Assembly (NCBI GenBank): GCA_016193385.1
Contig: JACPSF010000023.1
Coordinates: 1 to 11,169, forward strand
Length of the DNA: 11,169 bases
Source of the DNA: Deltaproteobacteria bacterium
GTDB taxonomy: Bacteria > Desulfobacterota_B > Binatia > UBA9968
Reading direction: 5' to 3'
The notes beneath the pieces were generated by a model. It ran no database searches. It worked only from the letters and a program-made list of their open reading frames with translations, and was not told the DNA's origin. Shown one piece after another: positions 6,824-11,169 of the stretch; positions within the stretch are counted from its first letter, which is position 1, and the number at the start of each line of letters is the position of its first letter. Both the position numbers and the translations under genes were made by a program.

Positions 6824-7782
6824 TCTCCAGGTCCCAGGGGGCCAGACGGCCGCCCCACAATAAGCGAGTTGGGGTACTGCTCGAGCTGCCTCGTGAGGCG
6901 GTGGAGGTTGGCTGTGAGCACGCGCAGCTCGCCGATCAAGAGGCCGGTTTCGGGGAGGGTCTCACGCGCGAACTGCTCGATGCTCGGCCTTGTATCCTGC
7001 ACGGCCGCGGTGACCGCCGTGCTCGTGCGTGCCACCTCTTCGCTCATTCCTTTAAGGGTCTGGGCGGTCTGATTCGCGTGTTCCAGGAGATCCGGTACCT
7101 GCTGAGTCAGTTTGTCGGTGAGCCCGGCCAAGTTCTCCAGGGCCTTGGCCGCGCTGCTGACGCTCCGGTCCATCGCTTCGCTGCGCGCCGACAGCGTATG
7201 GGTGACGGTAGAGAGATCGTGGAGAATCTCCTTCATGGCGGCGCGGTTCTCTTCGTCGACGATCGTGCGGGTCTCCTGGGTGAGGCGATTCAGATTGGCC
7301 AGCAGACGCGGGACCGTTTCATCGGCCAGCAGGCGCGACAGCCCTTTGTCGAGGCGGGACAGTAGAGACGGCCCGCTCGGGATCACCGGGTAGGCCTCTC
7401 CGGGCTTGACGGTAAGCTGCGGCGACTGGCGACTCCCGCCGGTCAGGTTAAGGATGGAGAGGCCGGTGAGCCCCTGGGTTTCGAGAACGGCTAGGGTATC
7501 TTCCTTGATCGGCGTGGCGCGGACAATGTCCAAGGTGATTCTTACCCGCTCCGGATTCTCGGGGTCCAAGACAATTCCCTTGACGCGCCCGACCTGCACG
7601 CCGCGATACTTCACGGCCGAGTTGACGCTCAACCCCGAGACTGATTCCGTCGTATAGGTATAGTAGCGGTCGTAGGTGACGCCGTAGCCGGCCTTGGCCA
7701 GCCACAAGACGGCGCCGAGCATTACTCCGCCAAGGACGAAGACGAATAGACCAACCAGCATATACTTCACTTTCGGTTCCAT
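6820..7782 (-). CDS. mlaD: MlaD-type MCE domain protein of a lipid ABC transporter
   Basis: An N-terminal membrane helix (about 7-29) anchors the protein in the inner membrane. The MCE domain (about 37-116) follows in the periplasm, with GLSVNSAVKYRGVQVGRV at 50-67 and GLTGLSILNL at 104-113, the conserved beta-barrel segments that form a hexameric lipid tunnel. Residues about 140-305 are helical and heptad-like, longer than in E. coli MlaD (320 against about 183 residues), as in needle-forming MCE proteins. The start at 7782 overlaps the end of mlaF by 16 bases. Its substrate is probably phospholipid, but direction of transport cannot be told from sequence. Confidence 0.9.
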   Translation of the reverse strand: MEPKVKYMLVGLFVFVLGGVMLGAVLWLAKAGYGVTYDRYYTYTTESVSGLSVNSAVKYRGVQVGRVKGIVLDPENPERVRITLDIVRATPIKEDTLAVLETQGLTGLSILNLTGGSRQSPQLTVKPGEAYPVIPSGPSLLSRLDKGLSRLLADETVPRLLANLNRLTQETRTIVDEENRAAMKEILHDLSTVTHTLSARSEAMDRSVSSAAKALENLAGLTDKLTQQVPDLLEHANQTAQTLKGMSEEVARTSTAVTAAVQDTRPSIEQFARETLPETGLLIGELRVLTANLHRLTRQLEQYPNSLIVGRPSGPLGPGE

Positions 7783-8564
7783 GCCTGCTCCCTTGCCGCG
7801 CGGCCGCGCGGCCCGTGAAAGTATTCGCGAATCATAGGATCTTCGACGCGGGATAGTTCCTCCATTGTGCCCGTGCCCAGGACCTTACCATTTCCCAGCA
7901 CGGCCACGCGATCCGCTACGCGCCAGAGCGAATCGAGATCGTGCGTTACCATCACAATCGTGAGCCCGAGCAACTCCTTGAGCTGCTGAATCAATTCGTC
8001 GAATCCGCTAGCGCTCATCGGGTCCAATCCGGCGGTCGGTTCGTCCAGGAAAAGCAGTTCCGGATCCAGCGCGATCGCGCGCGCCAGCGCGGCGCGCCGG
8101 CGCATCCCGCCGCTCAACTCGCTCGGGTACTTGGCGACACTGGCCCAGGGAAAGCCGGTGAGAGCGATTTTGAAGGCCGCGATCTCCGCGATCAGTCCTT
8201 TGCTGAGCCGGGTGTGTTCCCTGAGCGGTACGGCGACATTTTCCATCACCGTAAGAGAGCTGAATAGGGCGCCGTGCTGGAACATAACGCCGCAACGCCG
8301 GCGCAGCTTGAGCGCCTCCGCATCGCTGAGGCTCTGGATGTCCTGTCCGAAGACCAGAATAGACCCGGAGCTGGGTTCCCGCAGCAGGATGATCTCGCGC
8401 ATGAGCGTAGACTTGCCGGCCCCATTGCCTCCGGCGATGGCGAACAGCTCGCCCCGGTAGACCTCCAGGCTCACGTCGTCATGCACCGCGACCGGGCCGA
8501 AGCGGGAGCAGACGTGACGAACCTCGATCAGAGGGGCTTCGGAGCGTGTCGCGGCAAAAACCAT
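7767..8564 (-). CDS. mlaF: MlaF-type ATP-binding subunit of a lipid ABC transporter
   Basis: The 265-residue ATPase has all ABC motifs: Walker A GGNGAGKST (45-53), Q-loop glutamine in MFQHG (Q96), signature LSGGM (150-154), Walker B LLFLDEP (170-176) and the H-loop histidine in VTHD (H208). It would power lipid transfer at the cytoplasmic face through MlaE. The open frame extends upstream to 8732 inside mlaE, but similarity to the family starts at the ATG at 8564, four bases after the mlaE stop and behind GGAGGG. The C-terminal tail (HGPRGRAAREQ, 250-260) follows the usual EYF ending of MlaF. Confidence 0.93.
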   Translation of the reverse strand: MVFAATRSEAPLIEVRHVCSRFGPVAVHDDVSLEVYRGELFAIAGGNGAGKSTLMREIILLREPSSGSILVFGQDIQSLSDAEALKLRRRCGVMFQHGALFSSLTVMENVAVPLREHTRLSKGLIAEIAAFKIALTGFPWASVAKYPSELSGGMRRRAALARAIALDPELLFLDEPTAGLDPMSASGFDELIQQLKELLGLTIVMVTHDLDSLWRVADRVAVLGNGKVLGTGTMEELSRVEDPMIREYFHGPRGRAAREQAWNRK

Positions 8565-8568
8565 CCTT

Positions 8569-9687
8569 TTACACCCTCCACCAACTGAACAGAACCGAAA
8601 AGCCGGCGTCGAAAACGATGACCAGGAAGATAGCCTGGACCACGCTAATCGTGGTGTGGCGGCCGATGCTGTCGACCCCACCCCCGCTCTGAAAACCCTG
8701 ATAGCACCCGACCAGGGCGATGATGATCGCAAAGACCGGAGCTTTGCCCACGCCGATCAAGAAGTGTCGCAAGGCAATGGCGTCGTGGAAGCGAGAGACA
8801 AACTCGGAAAAGCTCACTCCGAGCTGGCTCGCGGCGATGAGCATGCCGCCGAAGACACCGACGACATCCGCATAGACGGTCAACAAGGGCAGGGCGACGA
8901 TCAAGGCCAGGACTCGGGGAAGCACCAGAAATTCCATCGGAGAAATGCCGAGAGTGCGCAGGGCATCCAATTCCTCGGTGACCTTCATAGTGCCGATCTG
9001 GGCGGTGTACGCCGAACCGGAGCGGCCGGCGACCAGAATTGCGGTGACCAGCGGCGCAATTTCCCGCAGCAGGGAGATCCCAACCAGGTCCACGACAAAG
9101 ATGTTGGCGCCGAATGTCCTGAGCTGCTCTGCGCCCTGATAGGCGATGACGACACCCATCAAAAACGTGAGCAGGCCGGTGATCGGAAGCGCATTGAAGC
9201 CGTCCGTCTCCAGGCTGCCAAGCACCACCCGCCACCGCAGGGATCGAGGAACGCCAGCCAGGCGCAGCAAAACCGCAACGCTTTCTCCGAGAAAGGCCAG
9301 GGCGCCTGCTCCGCCCAGGAGCCTGCTCCAGGTGCGCCGCCCGATTTTTTCCAGCCAGCCGGGTTTCGTCGGAGCTGCCGCGGGCTCGATCCGGGTCCAG
9401 TGGAGCGAAACCATCCTCACGAGTTCCGCAAATTCAGGACGAAGACCGTGCAAGGCAACCCGGCGCCCCTCGCGCTCCAGAGCGCCCAGCCCGCGATACA
9501 ACAGCACCGCGCCGCCCGTGTCCATCGCCGTGATGTTGCTGGCATCACAGGTGAGATCCGTGAGATCCGGCCAAGAAAAACCTGCCAGTCGCCGCTCAAG
9601 ATCCGCCAAATACTGGAGCGTCCACACCCCCTCGCAGTGAACTTGACGGTCTTTCCCTACATAAATATCGGCTCGTGCAGGCTTCAT
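8569..9687 (-). CDS. mlaE: MlaE-type permease with fused N-terminal STAS domain
   Basis: Residues about 15-100 form a STAS domain with the MDTGGAVLL loop (55-63), equivalent to the separate MlaB protein of E. coli. Residues about 120-372 are the MlaE permease, with the conserved coupling segment from EIAPL (209-213) through VAGRSGSAY (219-227), IGTMKVTEELDAL (231-243) and several hydrophobic helices up to the end. The fusion explains why no mlaB gene is present. At 372 residues it has the size usual for STAS-MlaE fusions. The ATG at 9687 follows GGGAGG, and its ATGA overlaps the stop of the transposase fragment. It is the first gene of the mlaE-F-D-lipoprotein operon. Confidence 0.92.
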   Translation of the reverse strand: MKPARADIYVGKDRQVHCEGVWTLQYLADLERRLAGFSWPDLTDLTCDASNITAMDTGGAVLLYRGLGALEREGRRVALHGLRPEFAELVRMVSLHWTRIEPAAAPTKPGWLEKIGRRTWSRLLGGAGALAFLGESVAVLLRLAGVPRSLRWRVVLGSLETDGFNALPITGLLTFLMGVVIAYQGAEQLRTFGANIFVVDLVGISLLREIAPLVTAILVAGRSGSAYTAQIGTMKVTEELDALRTLGISPMEFLVLPRVLALIVALPLLTVYADVVGVFGGMLIAASQLGVSFSEFVSRFHDAIALRHFLIGVGKAPVFAIIIALVGCYQGFQSGGGVDSIGRHTTISVVQAIFLVIVFDAGFSVLFSWWRV

Positions 9688-9824
9688 GGATCCTGCCTCC
9701 CTGAGTGTATTATTACCTCAAAAGCGTCTATGAAACGAACCAGATTGGCATGGGTGACGTAGTCGTCGAGGATCTCAGGAAACAGCAGGGATTGATTGTG
9801 GCTCTCCCCCTCGATGTAGCTCAT
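9684..9824 (-). pseudogene. N-terminal fragment of an IS1182-type transposase, abutting mlaE
   Basis: A 46-codon frame from the ATG at 9824 begins MSYIEGESHNQSLLFPE and continues LDDYV...NLVRFIDAFE. This is the characteristic start of IS1182/DUF772 transposases (about 450-500 residues). After residue 36 or so the similarity stops, and the frame ends in a TGA that overlaps the mlaE start codon. Only the first few percent of the element remains; no catalytic DDE residues and no inverted repeats are visible. The fragment lies in the same direction as mlaE and now forms its upstream region, so the original mlaE promoter may be lost or lie farther right. Confidence 0.7.
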
Positions 9825-9969
9825 CCAACGCCGCCCTTACTTCACGTTGGTTGATTCTACTTCGATCCCGGCCAGATCGGAAGAAAAAAATCCTGCGCTT
9901 TGCTGACTCTTGGGTCACGATGCCTGTAATCACAGCCAAACGGGAGTTTTCACACAGTCTGGCGGCGGG

Positions 9970-10167
9970 TTAGGCTGTAATCTGCTCGTGGGAAAACTTG
10001 GGGATGTCGGTTCGCTCGCCGGCGTGCTCGATGGTGATCCCGCAGATATTGCCGTTGCGGTCAAGGTCAAGAATCGTGTTTTCATCAAGGTCCTTGGTTT
10101 CAGCAACCTCGACAGCGCGAAACTCGATGTATAGGGTGTCCGTGTCTTGAAAGTACTTGATCTTCAT
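9970..10167 (-). CDS. DUF2283 family small protein
   Basis: The 65-residue product has the DUF2283 pattern: MKIKYFQDTDTLYIEF at the start, a central ENTILDLDRNGNICGI (29-44), then ITIEHA (44-49). DUF2283 proteins are often encoded next to a small partner and are suspected antitoxin-like components, but the role is not proven. The ATG at 10167 overlaps the stop of the upstream gene as ATGA, so the two are a coupled pair. Confidence 0.85.
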   Translation of the reverse strand: MKIKYFQDTDTLYIEFRAVEVAETKDLDENTILDLDRNGNICGITIEHAGERTDIPKFSHEQITA

Positions 10168-10394
10168 GGCGTGAATGATCGGTCAAAAAAGGCGTTGGGC
10201 ACCGTTTCTCCATCTGGGAGCAAAATAACCCTCAAGTATTTTCCGTCCACCTTGTCTATCGGCGCCCATCGGCGAATTCGACCGTCCTTCTGGATCACCT
10301 CTTTCACAGGATGGTCAACTAAGGGCACAAGGGTCAGATTAGGGGTCAGGTCTTGTATCTTGGTGTGTCCAGATGAATCGCTGTCGTGGTCCAT
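10164..10394 (-). CDS. Small partner of DUF2283, possible toxin-like protein (DUF4258-type?)
   Basis: A 76-residue frame ends with a well-formed segment, GRIRRWAPI (38-46), KYLRVILLPDG (52-62) and NAFFDRSF (67-74). This reminds me of the small DUF4258-like proteins that pair with DUF2283, but I am not certain of the family. The first 25 residues look unlike a family start, and no ribosome site is clear before the ATG at 10394, so the true start may be internal or the 5' end may have been altered by the element to the right. The ATGA overlap with DUF2283 supports real translation. A toxin role is inference from arrangement only. Confidence 0.6.
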   Translation of the reverse strand: MDHDSDSSGHTKIQDLTPNLTLVPLVDHPVKEVIQKDGRIRRWAPIDKVDGKYLRVILLPDGETVPNAFFDRSFTP

Positions 10395-10414
10395 AGGGTG
10401 ACTCTCACTTAATG

Positions 10415-11169
10415 GTGAGGGAAGTCCCGCGGTGGTAAAAGCCAGAGCCGCCTAGCTTGGGTAGCAGCATGAAGAGCAATCGACATGCCGAAGCCTACTG
10501 ACAAAGCCTGCCTGGGGCAGGTAAGCGAGTTGCCGGGTTGCAACGCGAGTGAACGCTGAGCAAGCCTCGTAAAAGTCAAGATACCGGTGGTCGAGCCGCT
10601 CAAGATTCGGCGAAGACAGCAGGGATTATTTCAGACTGGCTTAGGGGATAATTCACACCGGCGGGGTATTGGCGGCGACACGGTAACAGGGAGACGATGG
10701 AAACTGGAGAAGTCCTGCTTGCCCCAGGGAGAAATTCTTGGAGAAGGATCGGTTCTATAACTGAGGACACGGGAAAGGGACCGAAAGCAAACAGGATGGC
10801 GGAGTGGCCTGTAACAGCGATTAGGAAAGAGCACTCAACAAATCCCTCGGCGTGTAAAGGGCGACACTCAGGTAAGGATCACCAGTCAAAGTGGGGAAGG
10901 TCTGAGGGATGTAAGGCCGGCTGTATAACTAGCAAAGGAAATCAGCGGGTATCTGTCAGACTGGCGGATGAGGTGGTAGTAGCGATGAAGGTAAAGACAA
11001 TACAACTTTACCGAGCAAAGCACCTCTGGGCATGGGTGGTTCATTGAAAATGAGCTGGCTGGTCCAATTGCCGAAAGGCTGTGATGGACAGAAGCAATCG
11101 GGAGATTGTGAATCTAAGGCTGGACAGAAGTAGATGAACGAAGGCTATAGTAAACCGGTGAGGGAAGGC
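10415..11169 (+). ncRNA. Probable 5' (ribozyme) part of a group II intron, running off the right edge
   Basis: About 750 bases have no credible coding frame on either strand, are purine-rich and full of small stems and GNRA-like loops (GCGAA, GTGAA, CGAAAG). Clear hairpins are CCTGCC-TGG-GGCAGG at 10507-10521 and GTTGC/GCAAC at 10529-10544, followed by CGCTGAGCAAGCC (10553-10565), which resembles domain I of bacterial group II introns as I recall them. The plus orientation predicts a reverse transcriptase/maturase gene beyond 11169. The 5' boundary is uncertain: GTGAG at 10415 and GTGAC at 10398 are both candidates. It could instead be another large structured RNA. Confidence 0.5.

Noticed and set aside
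8656..9762. A 368-codon plus-strand frame opposite mlaE
   Set aside because: It is the antisense shadow of a GC-rich, well-conserved gene; its protein is low-complexity and charged.
9873..9884. AGATCGGAAGA resembles the start of an Illumina adapter
   Set aside because: The match stops after 11 bases and continues as a run of A; most likely chance, though it lies in a poorly defined spacer.
9884..9917. Possible terminator after DUF2283 (TGAC/GTCA hairpin, then a 7-base T-run on the minus strand)
   Set aside because: The stem is only 4 bp and is separated from the T-run by more than ten bases.
10697..11047. A 116-codon plus-strand frame at the right end
   Set aside because: Its composition is odd, it has no recognisable motif, and it lies inside the hairpin-rich stretch best read as structured RNA.

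Overview
The window looks like chromosomal DNA from a diderm bacterium. Every protein gene I accept lies on the minus strand. The evidence for an outer membrane is a Mce/Mla-type lipid ABC transporter with a lipoprotein, and most genes have strong AGGAGG-like ribosome sites. I cannot name the phylum. The gene set (slipin, double-domain universal stress protein, NO reductase debris, sigma-54 promoters) would suit an environmental anaerobe or denitrifier, but that is inference.

Layout from left to right. A slipin/stomatin gene runs off the left edge (1-581). Next come a phosphatidylserine synthase (899-1540), a two-domain universal stress protein (1703-2605), a DUF488 protein (2834-3202), an unrecognised membrane-anchored protein with a weak PLD-like look (3403-4098) and an M24 peptidase (4302-5435). 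A broken nitric oxide reductase locus follows (5464-5902): the first 28 codons of norC are joined out of frame to the last part of norB. Then comes a compact four-gene lipid transport operon, transcribed mlaE-mlaF-mlaD-lipoprotein (9687 down to 6155). The right end is accessory: an IS1182-type transposase fragment abutting mlaE (9684-9824), a small ATGA-overlapped DUF2283 gene pair (9970-10394), and about 750 bases of non-coding, hairpin-rich plus-strand sequence that looks like the 5' part of a group II intron.

The most interesting signal is regulatory. Three minus-strand leaders (slipin, universal stress protein, norCB remnant) each carry a near-perfect sigma-54 -24/-12 promoter. Each also has, 78-82 bases upstream, a copy of the same 16-base palindrome, consensus ATSGCARAAAYGCGAA on the plus strand (arms TCGCA and TGCGA, 4-base spacer). 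This is the architecture expected for one enhancer-binding protein acting on several unlinked transcription units. The activator is not in the window and I do not recognise the operator as that of a known family. The genes served (NO reductase, stress protein, membrane-scaffold slipin) suggest a stress or nitrosative response. The NO reductase promoter and operator survive although the enzyme genes are destroyed.
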